Part shown: positions 17,835 through 25,185 of the stretch, piece by piece
How the letters are laid out: each line of letters begins with the position of its first letter
Position numbering within the stretch: the first letter of the stretch is position 1
DNA from: Arthrobacter globiformis NBRC 12137
GTDB lineage: Bacteria > Actinomycetota > Actinomycetes > Actinomycetales > Micrococcaceae
Direction: 5' to 3'
NCBI RefSeq assembly: GCF_000238915.1
Contig: NZ_BAEG01000074.1
Location: forward strand, 1 to 64,000
Length of the DNA stretch: 64,000 nucleotides
Program-made: the position numbers and the translations under genes
The notes under the pieces: model-generated
The model's input: only the letters and a program-made list of their open reading frames with translations
Told to the model about the DNA's origin: nothing
Database searches by the model: none

Positions 17835-18926
17835 TTATGTGGCCGGTTCGCCGGCCGGCTCGGTACTCCGGCGGAGCGTCACTTCGCCGGTGACCCCGAC
17901 GGTGGCGGCGGCCGTTGGGCCGGAACCCGCGACGGGCACTGCCAGCCTGCCGATCTCCTCCAGGGGCAGGCGGACAGTGGAGAGGGCGGGCCGGAAGTCG
18001 CGCAGGGTTTCGATGTCGTCAAACCCGGCGATGGCGGCGTCCCGAGGGATCCGGAGCCCCTTGGAGCGCAGCGCGGCGGTGGCCCCGATCGCCATGACGT
18101 CGTTGACGGCGAAGATACAGAGCCGGGGGTATCCGGCGTCAGGACCGGCCCCTCGGCTGCCGCCAGGCGCGCTGATGCGGGCTGTGAGTTCCAGGCCCGC
18201 CTCGTATCCGCCTGTGCGGTCGAATCCGGTGTGCAGGACGTCCGCCGGCGGCAGCCCGGCGTCCGCCAGACCTCGCTGGAAGCCGCGTACCCGGTCGTCG
18301 GAGGTCAGGAGCCCTTCCGGACCGGCAATGATCACGAACTCCCCGGCGTGCGAGGCGGCCAGTTCCCGGGCGAGTGCGGCCGCGAGATCCTCGTTGGGAA
18401 CCTCAACCACGTGATAGCCCTCGTCGGATTCGGCGCCCACCACGGCGTGGCCCACCACGCCCACCCGGCCGCCGTTGCGGCAGTAGCGGTCGAGCTCGGC
18501 GGCCAGTTCGGCGTTGCCCTGCCTGTCGGACGTCCGTGTAGACCGCGACCCGGCGATCACTATCGAGTCGGCCCGGCGCGCGGCAAACGCTGCCACTGCC
18601 GCCCGCTCGTCGGCGGGGCTTCCCGCCGTGGTGGCCAGCAGCACCATCTTGTTCTGGTGCCGGGCGGCGGTCTGGACGCCGCGGGCGATGGCCGAGAAGT
18701 AGGGGTCGGCAATGTCGTGCACGATGAGCCCGATGAGGCCGGAGCTTGACTTGGCGAGGCCCTGGGCCTGGGCGTTGGGGATGTACCCCAGGGAGTCAGC
18801 GGCCTTCCGGACGCGCTCTGCGATGTCCGGCCCGGGGGTCCTGGCCGAACCGTTCAGGACCCGGCTGGCGGTGGCAGGGGAGACTCCGGCCAGGCGGGCT
18901 ACTTCGGTCAGCGTGCTTGCAGCCAC
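17835..18926 (-). CDS. LacI-family transcriptional regulator
   Basis: Typical LacI regulator, 363 residues. Helix-turn-helix TLTEVARLAGVSPATASRVLNG at residues 5-26, hinge NAQAQGLA near residue 53, then a periplasmic-binding-protein-like effector domain (GLIGLIVHDIADPYFSAIARG; FAVNDVMAIGATAALRSKGLRIPRD; FDDIETLRDFRPALSTVRLP). It is divergent from a three-gene catabolic operon, with two operators in between, so it most likely represses that operon and perhaps itself. The inducer is probably the operon's sugar-like substrate. Confidence 0.92.
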   Translation of the reverse strand: MAASTLTEVARLAGVSPATASRVLNGSARTPGPDIAERVRKAADSLGYIPNAQAQGLAKSSSGLIGLIVHDIADPYFSAIARGVQTAARHQNKMVLLATTAGSPADERAAVAAFAARRADSIVIAGSRSTRTSDRQGNAELAAELDRYCRNGGRVGVVGHAVVGAESDEGYHVVEVPNEDLAAALARELAASHAGEFVIIAGPEGLLTSDDRVRGFQRGLADAGLPPADVLHTGFDRTGGYEAGLELTARISAPGGSRGAGPDAGYPRLCIFAVNDVMAIGATAALRSKGLRIPRDAAIAGFDDIETLRDFRPALSTVRLPLEEIGRLAVPVAGSGPTAAATVGVTGEVTLRRSTEPAGEPAT

Positions 18927-19005
18927 AGGCGCAACTCCTCTTCAACAGGCCCCAGCCTCGGGAAACTCGGCTGATGCCCACATTATCGCAGTTGCAGAAA
19001 AGTCA

Positions 19006-19019
19006 GGAAAGCGCTTGCC
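19006..19019. promoter_or_regulatory. LacI-type operator 1
   Basis: GGAAAGCGCTTGCC, centred on the GCGC common to LacI/PurR-type operators and nearly palindromic. It overlaps a possible -35 (TTGCCA, 19015-19020) of the catabolic operon. Confidence 0.65.
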
Positions 19020-19052
19020 AGATTGGCTCCGGTTCTGCACTATAGAAGCAGC

Positions 19053-19068
19053 GGGAATGCGCTTTCCC
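19053..19068. promoter_or_regulatory. LacI-type operator 2
   Basis: GGGAATGCGCTTTCCC, a palindrome with one mismatched pair around GCGC, located 46 bp downstream of operator 1 and 34 bp before the first operon gene. With operator 1 it brackets the likely promoter (ACTATAGA near 19039). Confidence 0.7.
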
Positions 19069-19101
19069 GATTCACTATCCACCACGACTGAATGAGGACT
19101 C

Positions 19102-20271
19102 ATGGGCTTCGAAACAAAGACGATCCGTATCGCCATGAACGGCATTACCGGCCGGATGGGCTACCGCCAGCACCTGCTGCGCTCCATCCTCCCGATCCGC
19201 GACGCCGGCGGCTTCACCTTGGAGGACGGCACCAAAGTCCAGGTCGAGCCGATCCTCGTCGGCCGCAACGAAGCGAAAATCCGCGAACTGGCAGAGCTCC
19301 ACAAGATTTCGGAATGGACCACCGACCTTGACGGCGTGATCAACGATCCCACTGTCGACGTTGTCTTCGATGCCTCCATGACCAGCCTGCGGGCGGCGAC
19401 CCTGAAGAAGGCCATGTCGGCCGGCAAGCACATTTTCACCGAGAAGCCGACGGCGGAAACCCTGGAGGAAGCCATCGAGCTGGCCCGCATCGGCAAGGAA
19501 GCCGGGGTCACCGCCGGCGTCGTGCACGACAAGCTGTACCTCCCCGGCCTGGTCAAGCTGCGCCGCCTGGTGGACGAAGGATTCTTCGGCCGGATCCTGT
19601 CCATCCGCGGCGAATTCGGCTACTGGGTCTTCGAAGGCGACGTGCAGGCGGCCCAGCGCCCGTCCTGGAACTACCGCAAGGAAGACGGCGGCGGAATGAC
19701 CACGGACATGTTCTGCCACTGGAACTACGTCCTGGAAGGCATCATCGGCAAGGTCAAGAGCGTCAACGCCAAGACCGCCACCCACATCCCTGCGCGGTGG
19801 GACGAGGCAGGCAACGAGTACAAGGCAACTGCCGACGACGCCTCGTACGGCATCTTCGAACTGGTTACCCCGGGCGGTGACGACGTCATCGGCCAGATCA
19901 ACTCCTCCTGGGCCGTCCGGGTCTACCGTGACGAACTGGTGGAGTTCCAGATCGACGGCACGCACGGCTCCGCCGTCGCCGGTTTGAACAAGTGCGTCGC
20001 GCAGCAGCGCGCGCACACGCCCAAGCCTGTCTGGAACCCGGACCTTCCGGTCACCGAATCCTTCCGCAGCCAGTGGCAGGAAGTCCCGGCGAACGCGGAG
20101 CTGGACAACGGCTTCAAGCTGCAGTGGGAAGAGTTCCTGCGCGACGTCGTCGCCGGCCGCGAGCACCGCTTCGGGCTGCTCTCCGCCGCCCGCGGCGTGC
20201 AGCTTGCCGAACTCGGCCTGCAGTCCAGCGACGAACGCCGCACCATCGACATCCCGGAGATCACGCTCTGA
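19102..20271 (+). CDS. Gfo/Idh/MocA-family oxidoreductase
   Basis: NAD(P)-dependent sugar or cyclitol dehydrogenase, 389 residues. The Rossmann segment is near the N-terminus (IAMNGITGRMGYRQHLL), followed by the family motif AGKHIFTEKPTAETLEEAIELA with the cofactor-adjacent EKP. The C-terminal alpha/beta substrate domain includes GGGMTTDMFCHWNYVLEGI, containing the Asp/His pair that acts in this family. ATG with GAGGA at good spacing. It is first in the LacI-controlled operon; its stop overlaps the next start (ATGA). The substrate is not determinable from sequence. Confidence 0.9.
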   Translation: MGFETKTIRIAMNGITGRMGYRQHLLRSILPIRDAGGFTLEDGTKVQVEPILVGRNEAKIRELAELHKISEWTTDLDGVINDPTVDVVFDASMTSLRAATLKKAMSAGKHIFTEKPTAETLEEAIELARIGKEAGVTAGVVHDKLYLPGLVKLRRLVDEGFFGRILSIRGEFGYWVFEGDVQAAQRPSWNYRKEDGGGMTTDMFCHWNYVLEGIIGKVKSVNAKTATHIPARWDEAGNEYKATADDASYGIFELVTPGGDDVIGQINSSWAVRVYRDELVEFQIDGTHGSAVAGLNKCVAQQRAHTPKPVWNPDLPVTESFRSQWQEVPANAELDNGFKLQWEEFLRDVVAGREHRFGLLSAARGVQLAELGLQSSDERRTIDIPEITL

Positions 20272-21485
20272 TGACGTCACTGATCCTTCCCACATCCGAC
20301 GGCGGAACCCGGGAGTACCGCCTCCGCTCCGCCACCACCTGGGCCAAACCGACGGCACCGCTGACATCCCGCCGGGCGTACGCGGCCGCCCACGTCATCC
20401 CCGAGGTCACCGCCGACAACACCCCCGGCGCCCCGGCACGTCTCGACTGGGAGGCCACCCTGGCCTACCGGCACGAACTCTGGTCCTACGGGCTGGGTGT
20501 TGCAGACGCGATGGACACCGCCCAGCGCGGCATGGGCCTGGACTGGCCCGCCACCCAGCAGCTCATCAAGCGCACCGGGGCGGAGGCGGCCTCCGTGGTC
20601 TCCGCCGGCGGGACCGCCACGGCCGGCATGACGGTCCGGGACCTCGTGTCCTGCGGTGCCGGCACCGACCAGCTGGATCTCGCCACACTGCCCTCCGGCG
20701 AAGCCGGCCTGCAGGCTGTCCTCGCCGCCTACCGCGAGCAGGCCGCCGTCGTCAGCGAGGCCGGACCCAAGGTGATCCTCATGGCCTCCCGGGCACTGGC
20801 CCGGGTGGCGTCCGGTCCCGAGGACTACGTGAAGGTCTACTCCACGCTGCTGCAGGAGGCCGACCAGCCCGTCATCCTGCACTGGCTCGGCACCATGTTC
20901 GACCCCGCACTGGCCGGCTACTGGGGCTCGGACGACGTCTCCGTGGCCACGGAGACCTTCCTTTCGCTCATCCGCGAGAATGCGGACAAAGTGGACGGCG
21001 TTAAGGTCTCCCTGCTGGACGCGTCGCATGAGGTGGCGCTGCGGGCAGCTCTTCCCGAAGGTGTCCGCCTCTACACCGGCGACGACTTCAACTACCCGGA
21101 ACTGATCGACGGCGACGGCACCCTCCACTCGGATGCCCTGCTGGGGATCTTCGCGGCAATCTATCAGGCCGCGTCCGCGGCGCTGCAGAGCTATGACGCC
21201 GGAGAGGCCGCCAAAGCGCGTGCCATCCTGGATTCCACCCGGGAGCTGGGCAAGCACATCTTCAGTGCCCCCACGTTCTACTACAAGACCGGGATCGCCT
21301 TCCTGTCCTGGCTCAACGGCAAGCAGCCCGGATTCCAGATGGTTGGCGGGCTGCATTCGGGCCGCTCCGTGGTGCACCTGGCGAAGACCTTTGAACTGGC
21401 CGACGAAGCAGGGTTGCTGAAGGACCCTGCGCTCGCAGCGTTCCGGATGTCCGATTTCCTTCGCATCAACGGAGTGGGAGTATGA
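20271..21485 (+). CDS. DUF993 protein (dihydrodipicolinate-synthase-like TIM barrel)
   Basis: A 404-residue protein that I place in the DUF993 family, often annotated as dihydrodipicolinate synthase family. A TIM-barrel aldolase-like fold is plausible: DGVKVSLLDASHEVALRAALP carries a Lys in the position of a Schiff-base residue and LYTGDDFNYPELI follows. The start ATG overlaps the previous stop; the frame is open upstream but that is the shadow of the oxidoreductase. It sits between an oxidoreductase and a sugar isomerase, so cleavage of an oxidised sugar or cyclitol derivative is a reasonable inference, not a demonstrated role. Confidence 0.8.
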   Translation: MTSLILPTSDGGTREYRLRSATTWAKPTAPLTSRRAYAAAHVIPEVTADNTPGAPARLDWEATLAYRHELWSYGLGVADAMDTAQRGMGLDWPATQQLIKRTGAEAASVVSAGGTATAGMTVRDLVSCGAGTDQLDLATLPSGEAGLQAVLAAYREQAAVVSEAGPKVILMASRALARVASGPEDYVKVYSTLLQEADQPVILHWLGTMFDPALAGYWGSDDVSVATETFLSLIRENADKVDGVKVSLLDASHEVALRAALPEGVRLYTGDDFNYPELIDGDGTLHSDALLGIFAAIYQAASAALQSYDAGEAAKARAILDSTRELGKHIFSAPTFYYKTGIAFLSWLNGKQPGFQMVGGLHSGRSVVHLAKTFELADEAGLLKDPALAAFRMSDFLRINGVGV

Positions 21486-22338
21486 CCTTCAATTCAGAAC
21501 CGTCCCCTTTTTCACGGCTATCGCTCAACAGTGCCACCACCAAGAAGTGGACGCTCGCCGAGGCTGTTGACGGCTGCGCCCGTGCAGGCATTCCCGCCAT
21601 CGGGCCCTGGCGGGACATCGTGGCCGACGCAGGGCTGGACAAGGCGGCGAAGCTGATCAGGGACGCCGGGCTGCGGGTTTCCTCGCTGTGCCGCGGCGGG
21701 TTCCTCACGGCTCCGGACGCCGACGGCCAGGCGGCGGCACTCGCCGACAACAGGGCCGCGGTCCTTGAGGCAGTTGCCCTCGACACGCAGGAACTGTTCC
21801 TCGTGGTCGGGGGTCTGGCGGCGGGGGAGAAGGACGTCGTGGCTGCCCGCCAGCGCGTGGCCGACCGGCTCGGGGACCTCGTCCCGTTCGCCGTCGAGCA
21901 CGGCGTCCGGCTGGTGCTGGAACCCCTGCACCCCATGTACGCCGCCGACCGCGCGCTCATCTCCACGCTGGGCAGGCGCTGGACCTGGCGGCGCCGTACG
22001 ACGCCCGGGCTGTGGGGGTCGCCGTCGACACCTTCCACGTCTGGTGGGACCCGGAACTGAAAGCCCAGATCGAGCGCGCCGGCAGGGAGAACCGGATCGC
22101 CTCCTACCAGGTGTGCGACTTCAACCTTCCGATCGCGGCGGACGCGCTGCTCTCCCGAGGCATGATGGGCGACGGCGTGATTGACTTCGCCACGATCAGC
22201 ACCTGGGTCCGGGACGCGGGCTACACCGGCGACATCGAAGTGGAGATCTTCAACCAGGAGATCTGGGATGCCGACGGCGACGGCGTCCTGGCCAGGATGA
22301 AGGACCGGTACGCCGAACTGGTGCAGCCCTTCGCCTAA
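21482..22338 (+). pseudogene. Sugar phosphate isomerase/epimerase (TIM barrel), one-base frameshift
   Basis: Xylose-isomerase-like TIM barrel protein. The first 164 residues (LNSATTKKWTLAEAVDGCARAGIPAIGPW ... LVLEPLHPMYAADRALISTLG) are in one frame. The remainder (VAVDTFHVWWDPELKAQIERAG ... IEVEIFNQEIW, with the metal-binding Asp/His/Glu pattern) is in another. Adding one C at 21973 (GGCAG to GGCCAG) gives ALISTLGQALDLAAPYDARAVG and an intact 285-residue protein. It is last in the LacI-controlled operon, and its start overlaps the DUF993 stop (ATGA). Probably functional if the break is a sequence error. Confidence 0.8.
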
Positions 22339-22474
22339 ACCCGGCAAGAACGCGGCCGGAGCAGGGGTCCGGTCCCGGACACGGGACCGGACCTCGCTCT
22401 GTCTGGCCCCCTCTGCCACTATGCCCTTACGCCGGTGCCTCTCGGCGGGTAGGGTGACGCAAGGAGGGGAAGCC

Positions 22475-22907
22475 GTGGACAAAAAATTCAGGGATGCCGA
22501 GGCGAACATTGTTGTCGCCGCACAGCCGGAGCGGGTCTGGCAGGCACTGACGGATCCGGCAAGACGTCAAGGAATACTTTCTCGGCACGCATGTCACGTC
22601 CACCTGGCGGGAAGGTGAGCCTGTGACGTTCGAGGGAGAGTGGCAGGGCAAGTCCTACCGGGACAAAGGGACCGTGCTGGAAGCCCGTCCCAACGAGCTT
22701 TTGCGCATCACCCACTACAGCCCTACATCCGGACTTCCCGACGAGCCGGAGAACTACCACACCGTGGAGTACGGTCTGGAGCCCGTGGCGGAGGGCACGC
22801 GGGTCAGCATCAGGCAGGGCAACAACAAGAGTGATGGCGAGGCCGCGGAGTCGGAAAACCTTTGGGGCATGGTGCTTGGCAACCTCAAGGAGTACCTGGA
22901 GACCTGA
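22475..22907 (+). pseudogene. SRPBCC (AHSA1-like) protein, one-base frameshift
   Basis: Small START/Bet v1-like domain protein of about 143 residues. The GTG has an excellent AAGGAGGGG. The N-terminus ANIVVAAQPERVWQALTDPA is typical of AHSA1 proteins; after an extra A at 22561-22562 the frame changes. Removing it gives LTDPADVKEYFLGTHV, followed by STWREGEPVTFEGEWQGKSY and the C-terminal helix NLWGMVLGNLKEYLE. The ligand is unknown. Stand-alone gene, convergent with the LapA-like gene. Confidence 0.75.
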
Positions 22908-22930
22908 CCGGGGTGGCCTGAGGCGCGGCT

Positions 22931-23413
22931 CTACCGCTGTCGGCCGGCCTGTACCCTGCGCCGGTGCGCAGCAGCGCGCAGCTGGATGATCCGGGCTGCG
23001 CCGGCCATCGCGACGAGGACACCTCCGCCCACTGCCGCGATGAAGAGGGACATCCCGAGCGACACCGCCCCCTCCAGTCCGAAGAACTTCACCTGCACGA
23101 GTTCCTGGTTCTGCAGGATGAAGGCGATCAGCAGCACCAGGACCACCAGCGCCGAGGCTACTGCCGCCCAGATCATCCCGGCACGGGTCACACGCCGATC
23201 GGGCTCTGCCGCGCCGGGTTGCAGTGAGGCAGTTCCGTCGTAGCCCGGGATGGCGGCGGCCCCGGGATGGCGGCTGGCCGCGGCGGTACCTGCGGCGGCT
23301 CCTGTGGGTGCCTGTTCCGGGGGCACTGCGGGGCCTGGCTGACCTGCCGCGGAGCTCGAGGGCCGGGGCGTCTCTGGATTGGCGGGGCTTTCGTCCGGCT
23401 GGCTGTGCTGCAT
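22931..23413 (-). CDS. LapA-domain (DUF1049) membrane protein
   Basis: A 160-residue protein. The first 75 residues are Pro/Ala/Gly-rich and disordered. Two membrane segments follow (AGMIWAAVASALVVLVLLIA and LGMSLFIAAVGGGVLVAMAG), separated by FILQNQELVQVKFFGLEGAVS, the DUF1049/LapA signature. A basic C-terminus (RRRVQAGRQR) stays in the cytosol. LapA acts in LPS assembly in Gram-negatives, but the actinobacterial role is unknown. Single gene with a tRNA-Arg upstream on the same strand. Confidence 0.85.
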   Translation of the reverse strand: MQHSQPDESPANPETPRPSSSAAGQPGPAVPPEQAPTGAAAGTAAASRHPGAAAIPGYDGTASLQPGAAEPDRRVTRAGMIWAAVASALVVLVLLIAFILQNQELVQVKFFGLEGAVSLGMSLFIAAVGGGVLVAMAGAARIIQLRAAAHRRRVQAGRQR

Positions 23414-23544
23414 GCGGGTGTTCCTTCCTCGACTGTTGGTCCAGGTTGGCCGGCCTGTGCACGTCGCCGGCGCCCAGTCCGATCATAGGCACAGTCTGCG
23501 CATCATAGTAAGCATGCTTTGCAATTGCCGGTGGGCAAAGAAAA

Positions 23545-23570
23545 ACACCCCGGTCCGAAGACCGGGGTGT
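23545..23570 (-). terminator. Terminator of tRNA-Arg
   Basis: Perfect 11-bp stem (23545-23555 with 23560-23570) with a four-base loop (CGAA on the plus strand, TTCG on the minus strand). On the minus strand it is followed by TTTTCTTTG, giving a classic intrinsic terminator 50 bp after tRNA-Arg. Confidence 0.88.
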
Positions 23571-23620
23571 CAACGATGACCCGACTCATCCGTAAAGGAT
23601 GTCTCGACTCACCACAAACG

Positions 23621-23693
23621 CGCCCCAGGAGGGAATCGAACCCCCGACCGGCGGATTAGAAGGCCGCTGCTCTATCCCCTGAGCTACTGGGGC
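23621..23693 (-). tRNA. tRNA-Arg (TCT anticodon)
   Basis: Cloverleaf on the minus strand. The acceptor GCCCCAG pairs with CTGGGGC; the D-arm is GCTCAGGGGATAGAGC; the anticodon loop CTTCTAA gives TCT; the T-arm is TCGGGGGTTCGATTCCCTC. One C-T mismatch closes the anticodon stem (31-39). No encoded CCA. Confidence 0.94.
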
Positions 23694-23903
23694 AATGGCT
23701 GGCCGGCACATTGCTGGCGCCTAAAAAGTCTACATTGACTTGCGTGCCACGAGCGTCAGGCGCCGCGCCGATTCACCTTTGCGTCCCGGGCCTCGCCGTT
23801 CCGGTTTTCCACATACGGAACATCGGCTCTCGCTGTCGCGCTGCTGCCGGTTGATGCTTGGAATGCCTGCAAGGGGCAGGACAATTCGAGACAGGACACC
23901 AAG

Positions 23904-24473
23904 ATGACCGACACCATTACTGTCCGCGGCTTCGTTGCCACGGAGATCCGCAGTTCCACCACTCCAGGGGGCGTCCCCACGGCTTCGTTCCGCCTTGGTT
24001 CCGCCGAACGGCGGTACGACCGCACCGCCAATGCCTGGGTGGACGGCAACATCAATTGGTTCACCGTCCAGGGGTACAGGCAGCTGGCCGGAAACATGGG
24101 CTGCAGCATCAAGAAGGGCCAGCGCGTCATCATTGTGGGCAAACTGAAAATGCGCAGCTGGGAGAAGGACGGCCGCGTCTACCACGACGCCGAAATCGAC
24201 GCCGACGCCGTGGGCCACGACCTCAAGTGGGGCACCGCCAACTTCATCCGCAATTCCGGCAACCCGCACGCCGCCGACGCCTTTGGTTCCGCTAACGGTG
24301 ACCGCAGCGCTACCGGGTCCTCGGTAATGGACGGGGACGGGGCCGACGAGGACCGGGAGGAAGACGACGAATCCGATGAAGACCCGGCCGCAGCAGGCAT
24401 CTTCGTGGACGGTGCCGGCGACGAGATGCAACTCGATGCGGAAACGGGCGAACTCACCGGAGCGGCTGCCTGA
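23904..24473 (+). CDS. ssb: Single-stranded DNA-binding protein (paralog without DDIPF tip)
   Basis: OB-fold SSB, 189 residues. The N-terminal fold covers residues 1-110 (MTDTITVRGFVATEIRSS, TASFRLGSAERRYDR, WFTVQGYRQLAGN, KKGQRVIIVGKLKMRSWE). The C-terminal tail is acidic (DGDGADEDREEDDESDEDP) but ends in GELTGAAA, lacking the conserved DDIPF-like tip that recruits repair proteins. It is therefore likely a second SSB, with the canonical one next to rpsF/rpsR elsewhere. Single gene followed by a hairpin. Confidence 0.88.
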   Translation: MTDTITVRGFVATEIRSSTTPGGVPTASFRLGSAERRYDRTANAWVDGNINWFTVQGYRQLAGNMGCSIKKGQRVIIVGKLKMRSWEKDGRVYHDAEIDADAVGHDLKWGTANFIRNSGNPHAADAFGSANGDRSATGSSVMDGDGADEDREEDDESDEDPAAAGIFVDGAGDEMQLDAETGELTGAAA

Positions 24474-24485
24474 GCGCCGGTGGCG

Positions 24486-24515
24486 TGCGGCACCGCACCC
24501 CCTGGCGGTGCCGCA
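24486..24515 (+). terminator. Hairpin after ssb
   Basis: Perfect 11-bp stem TGCGGCACCGC/GCGGTGCCGCA with an 8-base loop, 12 bp after the ssb stop. No T-run. Confidence 0.55.
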
Positions 24516-24533
24516 TGGCAGAATGGCTGCGTG

Positions 24534-25142
24534 ATGCGAGCGATGACACTCCGGCGGAACAGGGCATTCCGTGGCAAGGCAACCGGTGCCCGGGGAGCAA
24601 CTGGTACCAGCGGAAATGCCCGGGGCGTTGCCGGCCGGCTCGCATTGGCGGCTGTATTGCTGTCGGGGCTCGCCGCCTGCACGGCACCAGGGGATCAGGC
24701 CACCGTGAAGCAAACGGCGCAGGGACAGTCCGCCGGAGCAAAGGCGGCCGCGCAGCCAGCCGCGGCGGCATCGGCGTCGGCATCGGCCTCGGCGCCGGCA
24801 AAAGCGTCAGCTTCTGCGGCGGCCACCAAAGCGCCTGCGGCTTCGGCGACCACGGCCAAGCTGCAGCAGACCATGGCCGACGTCCTGGGAAGCGTTGTCG
24901 CAGCCAATTCCAAACCTGCTGCGGCTGACATCACCGCGGCACTCACAGCGGCGGGTGTTCCGGCGCGGAACCTTGAGGTATCGGCGGGGCGCACACCCAC
25001 CGGCCTCGACGTGGATTCCATGGAAGCGGCGGCGGTCCAGGGCAAGGAATGTGTGATCGGCCAGATCCGGGATGGAAAGGTGACCGTGGCCGTGCTGCCG
25101 GCGCTGTCGAACGGGAAGTGCTTCGTAGGCGCCCCGGCCTGA
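24534..25142 (+). CDS. Putative lipoprotein with Ala-rich linker
   Basis: About 202 residues. A basic N-terminus is followed by a hydrophobic stretch and lipobox (LALAAVLLSGLAAC), predicting a lipid-anchored exported protein. Residues about 50-105 are an Ala/Ser/Lys low-complexity linker; the C-terminal 90 residues form a small domain with conserved-looking VSAGRTPTGLDVDSMEAAAVQGKECVIGQIRDGKVTV and two Cys. It resembles an uncharacterised actinobacterial lipoprotein family (I think DUF6993, not certain). The ATG at 24534 is preceded by an in-frame GTG and longer frame. Function unknown. Confidence 0.7.
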   Translation: MRAMTLRRNRAFRGKATGARGATGTSGNARGVAGRLALAAVLLSGLAACTAPGDQATVKQTAQGQSAGAKAAAQPAAAASASASASAPAKASASAAATKAPAASATTAKLQQTMADVLGSVVAANSKPAAADITAALTAAGVPARNLEVSAGRTPTGLDVDSMEAAAVQGKECVIGQIRDGKVTVAVLPALSNGKCFVGAPA

Positions 25143-25185
25143 CGCGAATGTGAGATATGCCCGCCAACCCACTAGATTTGGAACC

